Assembly: GCA_024278555.1 (NCBI GenBank) | Contig: JAJRSX010000167.1 | Location: forward strand, 1-22,772 | From: a bacterium | GTDB taxonomy: Bacteria; CG2-30-53-67; CG2-30-70-394 | DNA: 22,772 bases | Direction of reading: 5' to 3' | Part shown: in pieces, positions 15,567-22,312 of the stretch | How the letters are laid out: each line of letters opens with the position of its first letter | Numbering within the stretch: the stretch's first letter is position 1 | Notes under the pieces: generated by a model | Seen by the model: only the letters and a program-made list of their open reading frames with translations | Databases searched by the model: none | Told to the model about the DNA's origin: nothing | Position numbers and translations under genes: made by a program

Positions 15567-16071
15567 GCAGCCTGGTCACCGCCGCCTCCATCCGCTTGCG
15601 GTCGATGTAGCCGATGAAGTGGCTGCGGACCATGCCGTCACGGTCGACGATGAAGGTGGTCGGCAGGCCGAGGATGCCGCCGAAGGCGGAGGCGATCGCC
15701 TCGCTGCCGACCACCACCGGATAGTTGATCCCGAAGTCGTGGACAAAGCGCGGCAGGATCCGCGCACCGTTGTCGTCCAGGGAGATGCCCACCACCTCCA
15801 GCCCCTGGCCGCCGTACCGCTTCTTCAGATCGATGAGGTCGGGGATCGCCTCGCGGCACGGCGCGCACCAGGTCGCCCAGAAGTCGATGATCACCACCTT
15901 CCCCTTGAGCGCCGCCAGGGAGATCGTGTTGCCGTCGAGGTCGGTGAGCTCCAGCGCCGGCACCGCCACCGGCTCGGTCGCACCGCCCGGGGCGGGCGGC
16001 GCCGACTTCGACTGGCAGGCGGCGAGGAGCAGGGCGAGGGCAACGAGGGCGAGGGGACGCAGACGGCTCAT
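15562..16071 (-). CDS. TlpA/ResA-like thioredoxin-fold lipoprotein
   Basis: Envelope-anchored thiol-disulfide oxidoreductase of the TlpA/ResA/DsbE group. The 169-residue product begins MSRLRPLALVALALLLAAC, a signal peptide with lipobox and lipidated Cys19. A short Ala/Pro linker precedes the thioredoxin fold. The active site is FWATWCAPCREAIPDL (64-79) with Cys69 and Cys72. The GVEVVGISLDD-like strand appears as LEVVGISLDDNGA, and the cis-proline region as GILGLPTTFIVDRDG, typical of reducing TlpA proteins. GGAG lies directly upstream of the ATG at 16071, which fixes the start. It could reduce apocytochrome thiols for the Ccm system, but no gene linkage supports this. Its 3' end meets the family A repeat. 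Confidence 0.9.
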   Translation of the reverse strand: MSRLRPLALVALALLLAACQSKSAPPAPGGATEPVAVPALELTDLDGNTISLAALKGKVVIIDFWATWCAPCREAIPDLIDLKKRYGGQGLEVVGISLDDNGARILPRFVHDFGINYPVVVGSEAIASAFGGILGLPTTFIVDRDGMVRSHFIGYIDRKRMEAAVTRLL

Positions 16072-16159
16072 GGGATCTCCGGGCAGGGACAGGGCACCGC
16101 CCCTTTTGCCACAGCGGCGGGGAATCGGACAGGTCGGCACCCCTCCCTATAACCGCCGG

Positions 16160-16640
16160 TTTCCGCTCTCCCCCGGACAAAACCACGAAGACCACGAAGG
16201 ACGCAAAGGGGGGGAGGAGATGTCGCGTCATCGGTGGTGAGCCAAAGGACCGCGGGGGCCTGGAAGGCCAGGGTTCACCACAGAGACACAGAGGGCACAG
16301 AGGGCACAGAGAACTGCATCGGAAAAGATGGATTCCTTATTTTTAACATGAAGGGGAGCGGGCGCGGGTTGGGGGGTCGCCGAGGGGGGCGCTGCGAGGA
16401 GGCCAAGGTCGCGCTCGTTGCCGGTGGCGCGTGGGAGCAATCTTCGCGTCTTCGCGGTGAGCCATGCGCCTTCCCGGCGCGCACGGTTGTCCCCCTCGGC
16501 TGCCAGCGACACCCGCAACACCCTCCAACTCCCATTCCCCTTCATGGCCTTCATGGTGAAACTCCTGCCAGGGACCTTCCATTCTCATGTTGTCACGACT
16601 CGAAGACGGTCGTGGATGCAGACGCCAGCCGCTGAATGCT
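16160..16640. repeat. Gene-free stretch holding several short intergenic repeat words
   Basis: No gene is supported here. Recognisable repeat remnants in order: AAAACCACGAAGACCACGAAGG (16183 on), a CACAGAG tandem (16279-16312, units of about 9-10 bases), CTTCGCGTCTTCGCGGTGAG (near 16445), CCTTCATGGCCTTCATGGTG (near 16538) and GCTGAATGCTGAACG (near 16630). Such words are spread through intergenic DNA of many bacteria. None shows long flanking arms here, so I read the region as layered, partly decayed insertions. Confidence 0.55.
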
Positions 16641-16688
16641 GAACGCCCCGCGCCGCTGATGCTCCGAGTGACCGCCCCCTGCATCCCC

Positions 16689-17324
16689 CTATACCCCGGT
16701 GCGCTCCGGGCCCCAGATGAGCTTGTGGAGCTGGAGCTGGAGGCGAGCGGGGAGGTGGGCCTCGACGATCCACGCCGCCAGATCGGCCGGGTCGAGGGCG
16801 CCGTAGACCGGGGCCAGGAGCAGCGGCCAGCGTCCGGCGAGGCCATGGGCGGCGATCGTCTCCACCGCCCAGTCGAAGTCGGCACGATCGGTGAGGACGA
16901 ACTTGATCTCGCCGCGCTCGTCGAGCCGGTCGAGATTCTCCCACCGGTTTGCCGCCAGCTCCCCGGAGCCGGGGCTCTTCAGGTCGAGGATCACGTGGAC
17001 GCCGTCGGGCACCGGGTCGATCGGCAGCCCGTTGCTCGTCTCCAGCAACACCTGGTAGCCCGCCGCCAGGAGCTCGCTGAGGAGCGCCGGGGTCTCCCTC
17101 TGGGCCAGGGGCTCGCCGCCGGTGACCTCCACCAGGTCGATCCCGTGGTCCGCCACCCGCGCCAGGACCTCGTCCACGGTCATCTCGGTGCCGCCGGCAA
17201 AGGCGTAGGCGGTGTCGCAGTAGCCACACCGCAAGGGGCAGCCGGTGAGGCGCACGAAGGTGCACGGCAGGCCGGCGAAGGTGGATTCGCCCTGGATGGA
17301 GGAGAAGATCTCGGTGATCCGCAT
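16689..17324 (-). CDS. queE: 7-carboxy-7-deazaguanine synthase QueE
   Basis: Radical SAM enzyme that contracts 6-carboxytetrahydropterin to 7-carboxy-7-deazaguanine in queuosine (preQ0) synthesis, needing SAM, a [4Fe-4S] cluster and Mg2+. The cluster motif is CPLRCGYC (Cys29, Cys33, Cys36), preceded by the substrate-binding FSSIQGES (7-14). EVTGGEPLAQ (about 86-95) is the SAM-binding GGEP motif. The C terminus has QLHKLIWGPE, typical of the family. At 211 residues it is within the usual range. AGGA lies about 8 bases before the ATG. Other queuosine genes are not in the window. In many proteobacteria queE follows tolB-pal-cpoB. Confidence 0.95.
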   Translation of the reverse strand: MRITEIFSSIQGESTFAGLPCTFVRLTGCPLRCGYCDTAYAFAGGTEMTVDEVLARVADHGIDLVEVTGGEPLAQRETPALLSELLAAGYQVLLETSNGLPIDPVPDGVHVILDLKSPGSGELAANRWENLDRLDERGEIKFVLTDRADFDWAVETIAAHGLAGRWPLLLAPVYGALDPADLAAWIVEAHLPARLQLQLHKLIWGPERTGV

Positions 17325-17390
17325 GGCGTCAGTCCTACGGGCTGCCGATCATTGGGGAGGCGGGGAGATCGAACAATATGCGCGGGGCAA

Positions 17391-17526
17391 GCATTCGGCG
17401 ATCAGCCTTCAGCGTACAGCTCTGGGGCGTGGATCTCCGGCGTCGTGCCGGGAGTGGGTCGACCTCGTTGACACGGGGGGTCGTCAGCTCCGCCTGGCGA
17501 TCTCCAAAGAGCTGATCGCTGAATGC
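17391..17526. repeat. 136-bp element bounded by 18-bp inverted repeats
   Basis: GCATTCGGCGATCAGCCT (17391-17408) is nearly the reverse complement of GAGCTGATCGCTGAATGC (17509-17526), with about three mismatches. The interior has no open frame of note. Related words (GCTGAATGCTGA) recur near 16630. It lies between divergent queE and the ferredoxin gene and looks like a small non-autonomous insertion. Confidence 0.5.
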
Positions 17527-17580
17527 TGATCGCGTACGGTCGCCGCAGGCACGGTGGTCCCCCAGTCGCGTCGGGGTGCG

Positions 17581-17586
17581 TATCCT
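17581..17586 (+). promoter_or_regulatory. Possible -10 element before the ferredoxin gene
   Basis: GTATCCTGCGC is found here, 33 bases before the ATG, and again at 17964-17974 upstream of the ketosynthase gene; both are followed shortly by CACACC. The shared block could mark related promoters. No -35 match is visible. Confidence 0.3.
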
Positions 17587-17618
17587 GCGCCACACCACCC
17601 ACTAGTGGAGAGATTGCC

Positions 17619-17924
17619 ATGCCCCATATCAAGTTCATGCCGTGCGGCCTCGAGGGCGAGGTGGCCGAGGGGACCACGATCATCGACGCCTCCGAGGAGC
17701 TCGACCTCCTCGGGGTCGCCGGCCTGGAGATCCCCGACGGTTGCACCCGCCAGTGCGAGTGCTGCACCTGCAAGGTGCGGATCGTCGAGGGGTGGGACCA
17801 CCTCTCGGAGATGTCCGACGACGAGAACGACCTCCTCGCCGACAACGGCGCCGAGGACGACGACCGCCTCTCCTGCCAGACGAAGATTTTGGGCGATGTG
17901 GTGGTTTGGTTCGACGGCACCTGA
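17619..17924 (+). CDS. [2Fe-2S] ferredoxin, ISC/adrenodoxin type
   Basis: Small electron carrier of 101 residues. The cluster ligands follow the adrenodoxin/ISC pattern C-x5-C-x2-C...C: Cys42, Cys48, Cys51 and Cys86 (RLSCQ). Cys46, present in ISC Fdx, is also kept, and an additional Cys49 makes the loop CTRQCECCTC, which is unusually cysteine-rich. The segment VRIVEGWDHLSEMSDDENDLL matches the acidic partner-docking helix of E. coli Fdx. GGAGAG lies 7 bases before the ATG. The gene is not beside isc genes but heads a plus-strand set with a ketosynthase III and a DAHP-synthase-like gene. It may therefore feed electrons to a biosynthetic enzyme encoded elsewhere; a general Fdx role is equally possible. 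Confidence 0.92.
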   Translation: MPHIKFMPCGLEGEVAEGTTIIDASEELDLLGVAGLEIPDGCTRQCECCTCKVRIVEGWDHLSEMSDDENDLLADNGAEDDDRLSCQTKILGDVVVWFDGT

Positions 17925-17964
17925 GGGGCGCGCGGGCGAGTGGTGGAGGCGGTGGGTTGAAGGG

Positions 17965-17970
17965 TATCCT
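17965..17970 (+). promoter_or_regulatory. Possible -10 element before the ketosynthase gene
   Basis: Second occurrence of the GTATCCTGCGC block, 81 bases before the ketosynthase GTG. If real, the ketosynthase gene has its own promoter rather than relying on the ferredoxin transcript. Confidence 0.25.
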
Positions 17971-18050
17971 GCGCTGGCCACACCGATATGGCGTTCCACC
18001 CGCGCCCCATCTCCGGGTCGCAGGCGGACTCGCCCGTTTAGCCTCCTGCC

Positions 18051-19223
18051 GTGACCCACCCCGTCTATATCCAGTCGATTGCCGCCCTCCTGCCCGGCCG
18101 CCCGATCACCAACGGTGAGATCGAGGCGGTCCTCGGTCGGGTCGGCGGCCAGCGGTCCAGGGCGCGCGCCATCGTCTTGCGCCGCAACGGCATCAAGCAG
18201 CGCCACTACTGCTTCGACCCGGAGAGCCGCCAATGGAACCACACCGGGGCGTCGCTCGCCGCGGCCTGTGGTCGGGAGGCGGTGGCGCGGGCGGGGATGG
18301 CGCTTTCGGAGGTCAGCTTCCTCTGTTGCGCCACCACCACCCCGGACCAGGTCCTGCCGCCACACGCCGCCATGGTCCAGGGGGAGCTGGGCATCGAGCG
18401 GTGCGCCATCGGCACGGTCCACGGGGTGTGCTCCTCCTCCGCCGGCGCTTTCGACTGGGCCGCCCTCGCCGTGGCCGCCGGCCGCCACCCGAACGCCCTG
18501 GTGATCGCCAGCGAGCGTGCCTCCCAGGGGCTCCGGCGGGAGCACTACGAGTACGGCCCCCGCTTTCGCGCCTTCCTCCAGGAGATCTGCGCCGAGGTGG
18601 GGGCGACGGCGACCGCCGGCGATATCGAGGCGGCCCTCGACCGTCGCCACCGCCCCCTGGAGTTCGATGAGGACTTCCTCCGCTGGATGCTCTCCGACGG
18701 CGCCGGCGCCGTCGTCCTCGGCAGCGAGCCCCGCCCCGGCGGCCTGGAGGTGGTCCATGTGGAGATGGAGTCACGCGCCGGTGAGCTGCCGTCGTGCATG
18801 ACCGGCGGCATCGAGTGGTCCGACTGTGTGGTGGACGCGGCGATCGACGGGGTCCTCAACCTGCGCCAGGACATCGAGCTCCTCAATGACCACATCGTCC
18901 CGGTGACCGTGGAGGCGGTCAGCCGCTGCCTCGACCGAGCCAAGGTGGCGGCGGAGTCGGTGGAGGTGATCATCCCCCACCTCTCCAGCGTCTACTTCAT
19001 CGACCACACCGCCGAGCGGCTTGCCGAGGTGGGGCTGGCGCTGCCCAAGGAGCGGTGGTTCACCAACCTCACCCGGGTCGGCAACGTCGGGACCGCCTCC
19101 ATCTGGATCGCCCTGGAAGAGGCGATGCGCACCGGCCGCATCCAGCCCGGCCAGATGGTCCTGCTGGTGGTGCCCGAGTCTTCGAGGTTCAACACCGTCT
19201 GCATCTTGCTCAAGGCGATCTAG
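18051..19223 (+). CDS. Ketosynthase III (thiolase-fold), DarB/StlD-like
   Basis: Thiolase-fold Claisen condensing enzyme of the FabH superfamily. The catalytic triad is visible: Cys127 in HGVCSSSAGAFDW, His310 in IIPHLSSVYF and Asn345 in GNVGTAS. The C-terminal block WFTNLTRVGNVGTASIW...VVPESSRFNT resembles the DarB/StlD ketosynthases that make dialkylresorcinols and cyclohexanediones more than it does housekeeping FabH. At 390 residues it is longer than FabH (about 317), with an extra segment around 160-210. The start is a GTG at 18051 with no clear ribosome binding site. No acyl carrier protein, DarA-type partner or ketoreductase is adjacent. Downstream by 78 bases is a DAHP-synthase-like gene. 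Substrate and product cannot be told from sequence. Confidence 0.85.
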   Translation: MTHPVYIQSIAALLPGRPITNGEIEAVLGRVGGQRSRARAIVLRRNGIKQRHYCFDPESRQWNHTGASLAAACGREAVARAGMALSEVSFLCCATTTPDQVLPPHAAMVQGELGIERCAIGTVHGVCSSSAGAFDWAALAVAAGRHPNALVIASERASQGLRREHYEYGPRFRAFLQEICAEVGATATAGDIEAALDRRHRPLEFDEDFLRWMLSDGAGAVVLGSEPRPGGLEVVHVEMESRAGELPSCMTGGIEWSDCVVDAAIDGVLNLRQDIELLNDHIVPVTVEAVSRCLDRAKVAAESVEVIIPHLSSVYFIDHTAERLAEVGLALPKERWFTNLTRVGNVGTASIWIALEEAMRTGRIQPGQMVLLVVPESSRFNTVCILLKAI

Positions 19224-19301
19224 CGCGTCTTGGGGCAACGGCGGCTCCCTGGTAAGCTTTGCGGTCCCCTATTCGCGGGCTAGTTCCGCAGGAGCAAGGC
19301 C

Positions 19302-20414
19302 ATGGAGATCTACCTGGAGGAAAACTTCGACCTCGCCCACACCGGTGAGGTGTGTGAGCGGATCGAGGCGGTGGGCGCCGAGTGTGGAGTGACCATCGAC
19401 TCCCTCAACCTCGACCGCGGCACCACCGGCCTCACCAAGATCGAGGTGAAGGCGCGCGAGACCCACCGCATCCCGATCGACCGGGTGGAGAACCTGCCCT
19501 ACGTGGCGCGGGTGGCCCGGCTCCTGCCGCCGTGGCGGCAGATCTCCCGCAAGTACGACCCGACGCCGCGGGAGATCCACGTCGCCGGCGAGTCACGCAT
19601 CGGTGCCGGCCACTTCCTGTGGACCGTGGGGCCGTGCGCGGTGGAGGAGGAGAACCTCTACCACGAGATCATCGACGCAATCATGGGGGTGAAGTTCCCG
19701 GAGGAGGCGCGGATGCACGTCGCCTTCCGCGGCTTCATCGACAAGAACCGTACCTCGGTCTACTCGTGGGAGGGGATCTGCGACGAGGGGATCCCGTGGG
19801 TGACTGCCATGCGCGACAAGTACGGGGTGGCGGTGGCAAACGAGATCATGCAGATCTCCGATATCGAGCGGTACAAGGAGGTCTTCGACATCCTCCAGGT
19901 GGGAACCCGCTCCGCCGAGTTCGCCCGGCTGTTTGACGCCCTCGGCAAGACCGACTTCACCATCTATCTGAAGAACGGACGCGGCAACACCATCGATGAG
20001 TTCCTCAACTACGCCGAGCGGATCGTCGCCGGCGGCAACGAGAAGGTGGTCCTGGTGGTGCGCGGCACCCAGACCACCAACCCCAAGTACCTGCGCAACG
20101 CCGCCGCCATCGAGTGGGGACCCGCCCTGCGCGGCCTTACCCGCCAGCCGGTCGTCTTCGACTGCTCCCACTCGGTGGGGCAGCGGGAGCTGGTGGTGGA
20201 CGCGATGATGGCGGCAGTCTCCGCCGGCTACGACGGCCTGGAGACCGACGTCCACGCCGCCCCGGGGCGGGCGAAGGTGGACGGCCGCCAGGCCCTCCTC
20301 CCCGAGGTCTTCGAGGCGATGGCCGGCTTCGTCGTCGAGGCGCGCCTCGCCTATCTGGAGCGCCACCGCCTCTTTGAAGAGCGTGGCTACATGCACACCT
20401 TCATGAACCCTTAG
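19302..20414 (+). CDS. Divergent DAHP/KDO8P-synthase-like aldolase
   Basis: Class I DAHP/KDO8P synthase fold of 370 residues. An N-terminal segment (about 1-95) resembles the ferredoxin-like regulatory domain of Thermotoga-type DAHP synthases, followed by the TIM barrel. Conserved features are GPCAV (metal ligand Cys112), RGFIDKNRTSVYS (143-155, aligned with RGGAYKPRTSPYS; Lys148, Arg150), LKNG (Lys224), DCSHS (His290) and VDGRQ (Asp327). Several usual residues are replaced: the metal-ligand Glu of VEVH aligns with Asp316 (TDVH), the CERGIRT motif is VVRGTQT, and the DPSHS proline is Cys. It probably condenses PEP or a similar enolate with an aldehyde, but not necessarily erythrose-4-phosphate. 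AGGAG lies 8 bases before the ATG. It ends the ferredoxin-ketosynthase set. Confidence 0.85.
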   Translation: MEIYLEENFDLAHTGEVCERIEAVGAECGVTIDSLNLDRGTTGLTKIEVKARETHRIPIDRVENLPYVARVARLLPPWRQISRKYDPTPREIHVAGESRIGAGHFLWTVGPCAVEEENLYHEIIDAIMGVKFPEEARMHVAFRGFIDKNRTSVYSWEGICDEGIPWVTAMRDKYGVAVANEIMQISDIERYKEVFDILQVGTRSAEFARLFDALGKTDFTIYLKNGRGNTIDEFLNYAERIVAGGNEKVVLVVRGTQTTNPKYLRNAAAIEWGPALRGLTRQPVVFDCSHSVGQRELVVDAMMAAVSAGYDGLETDVHAAPGRAKVDGRQALLPEVFEAMAGFVVEARLAYLERHRLFEERGYMHTFMNP

Positions 20415-20492
20415 CCCCGACGATAACGGCGATGCCCCTGACACCCGGGGGGGCCGGCCCGCTCGACACCGGCGCGCGGGTACAACCCACCG

Positions 20493-21836
20493 CTACCGCG
20501 TTGCCGGACCCCAGTCCGGCGCCGAGGCATCCATCCCCGGGGGGGTGATGCGGCGGTGCTCGCCGGTGCGCAGGTTGTGGACCTCCAGCCCCACATGGCC
20601 GTGACGGGTGGTCTGGTAGGCGAGATAGTGGCTGTTCGGCGCCCAGGTCGGGCACTCGTGGGAGCCGGGGGCGTCGGTCACCCGGCGGATGTCGCTGCCG
20701 TCCGGGCGCATGGTGAAGATGTCGAAGTGGCCGTCGTTGATCTTCGCGTAGGCGATCCGCCTCCCGTCCGGCGACCAGGCCGGGTTGGCGAAGTAGGTGC
20801 CGTCGAAGGAGAGGCGGCGCAGGCCGCTGCCGTCGGCGTTCATCACATAGAGCTGCGGCGAGCCGGAGCGGTCGGAGACAAAGCAGATGCGCGCCCCGTC
20901 CGGCGACCACGACGGCCCCACCGCCACCCCGTGCGAGCGGGTGAGCCGGCGACGACCGGCACCGGAGCGCGCCATCACGTAGATCGCCGTGTCGCCGTGG
21001 TGGGTCATGGTCAGGGCCAAGCGACGGCCGTCCGGGGACCAATCGGGCGCCATGTTGACGCCGCGGTGGCGGGCGATCCGCTTCACCATGGCGCGGCCCA
21101 CGTCGAGGACAAAGAGGTCCGGATTGCCCTTCAGGTAGGAGGTAAAGGCGATATAGCGGCCGTCGGGTGACCAGTCGGGCATCAAGTTGAGGGTGCGGTT
21201 GGAGACCACCCGACGCGGCCGGTGGCCGTCGAAGTCCAAGACGTAGAGGTCCTTGCCCTTGCGGGTGCGCACCTCACAGGCGATGCGGCTGTCGAACACC
21301 CCCTCCTCGCCGGTCACCTCCTTGAGCACCTGGTTGGCGAGGCGGTGGAGGAGGTAGCGGCGATCCTTGGTGACCCCGGAAAACCGCTTGCCGAGGAGCT
21401 GCCGCCGGCCAAAGAGGTCATAGAGGCGCGCCTCCACGGTGATCCGCTCCCCCTCCACCCGTGCCCCCATCTTCACCAGATACTCGGCCCCCACCATCGT
21501 CCAGTCGCGATACTTGAAGCTCCCCGGGGCGAGCCCGGCGGTGCGGTAGTCCTCCAGATAGGCGACCGGGTCGATGCGCTGGAAATAGCCGGAGAGCTCC
21601 AGATCGTCGGCGACCACCTGCGCGAGCTCCCGCGCCAGGGAGGCGGGCAACCGCGCATCGAGCCCCCGCACATAAGGGATCGCCAGATGGATCCGCCCCA
21701 CCCCCGACGGGTTGATCGTGGTGTACTCCGCGGCCGCGGCGACGCGCGGGGCGAACCAGAGGAGAGCGACAAGGAGAAGCAGGCGCGAGACAACGCGCGG
21801 CGGGAGAGAGCACATGGAGGGGGAAGGATGAAGCAT
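20493..21836 (-). CDS. tolB: Tol-Pal system protein TolB
   Basis: Periplasmic beta-propeller of the Tol-Pal complex, which links the inner-membrane TolQRA motor to Pal and supports outer-membrane constriction at division. A signal peptide (hydrophobic LLLLVALLWF, cleavage near VAAAAEY) precedes the TolB N domain (about 38-170, with AIPYVRG, ELSGYFQRIDP and a WTMVGAEYLV strand). Six-bladed propeller repeats follow, recognisable by the recurring P.WSPDGR.IAF/Y motif (for example MPDWSPDGRYIAF, NPAWSPDGRRIAY). At 447 residues it is of normal length. Two ATGs (21836 and 21815) are possible starts and neither has a clear ribosome binding site. Usually pal follows tolB; here the next gene is convergent instead. 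Confidence 0.95.
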   Translation of the reverse strand: MLHPSPSMCSLPPRVVSRLLLLVALLWFAPRVAAAAEYTTINPSGVGRIHLAIPYVRGLDARLPASLARELAQVVADDLELSGYFQRIDPVAYLEDYRTAGLAPGSFKYRDWTMVGAEYLVKMGARVEGERITVEARLYDLFGRRQLLGKRFSGVTKDRRYLLHRLANQVLKEVTGEEGVFDSRIACEVRTRKGKDLYVLDFDGHRPRRVVSNRTLNLMPDWSPDGRYIAFTSYLKGNPDLFVLDVGRAMVKRIARHRGVNMAPDWSPDGRRLALTMTHHGDTAIYVMARSGAGRRRLTRSHGVAVGPSWSPDGARICFVSDRSGSPQLYVMNADGSGLRRLSFDGTYFANPAWSPDGRRIAYAKINDGHFDIFTMRPDGSDIRRVTDAPGSHECPTWAPNSHYLAYQTTRHGHVGLEVHNLRTGEHRRITPPGMDASAPDWGPATR

Positions 21837-22137
21837 GCCGCGGGGAGGCGGAAGGTCGCGGACGAAACGGCGACTCGCGCAAAGACGCAGGGGCGCGGAG
21901 GGAGCGGAGCTTCGGGGGGTAACCGGCGAGGGGGGGAAGCCTGGATCTGCGCAGACTCAGGATTCACCTCCGGCAAAGACCGAGATGCGACTACGTACCG
22001 CCTCAACTCGATCTTGATGTAGATCGTCGTAGGTGACCAATCCCGGTAAGGCATTCCAATGAATCCCTGGCAAAACCAAGATCGACGAATCTACGTTCCA
22101 GCGCGTAGTAGTCCGTAAGCGAGGTCACCCCAACAGC
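21837..22137. other. Gene-free tolA-tolB spacer, part 1, with unusually low GC
   Basis: No intact gene is supported. A GCAAAGACGCAGGGGCGCGGA repeat word lies near 21889. From about 22000 to 22137 the GC content drops visibly compared with the rest. On the minus strand a short open stretch there reads SLTDYYALERRFVDLGFARDS, reminiscent of AbiEii-type nucleotidyltransferase segments. It has no start or downstream motif, so I treat it at most as a decayed fragment. Confidence 0.35.
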
Positions 22138-22263
22138 ATTGGGGTCAGGCTTGCAAACTTGCAAGTTTGCAAGCCTGACCCCAATTTGACCCCAATTTGA
22201 CCCCAATTTGACCCCAATTTGACCCCAATTTGACCCCAATTTGACCCCAATTCTGACCCCAAT
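22138..22263. repeat. 48-bp perfect palindrome followed by an 11-bp tandem array
   Basis: Positions 22138-22185 are a perfect 48-base palindrome centred on CTTGCAAG, ending in GACCCCAAT. That terminal word is then repeated: GACCCCAAT occurs at 22177, 22188, 22199, 22210, 22221, 22232, 22243 and 22255, giving an 11-base period (unit TTGACCCCAAT) and a final 12-base step. The array is probably slippage or copying from the palindrome arm. It sits between tolA and tolB. Confidence 0.9.
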
Positions 22264-22273
22264 GTTCGAACCG

Positions 22274-22312
22274 GCGCTTTCGTGATCTTCGTGTCCTTCG
22301 TGGTTTTGCCCT
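22274..22312. repeat. CACGAAGGA-type intergenic repeat word
   Basis: TTTCGTGATCTTCGTGTCCTTCGTGG, directly after the tolA stop, is the inverse of the AAAACCACGAAG word family seen at 16183. A single arm only, so not a hairpin on its own. Confidence 0.45.

Noticed and set aside
17468-17473. Perfect TTGACA as a -35 box for the ferredoxin gene
   Set aside because: No -10 like sequence lies 16-18 bases downstream, and it falls inside the inverted-repeat element.
22177-22263. CRISPR array
   Set aside because: Units are 11 bases, directly adjacent, with no unique spacers; it is a simple tandem repeat.
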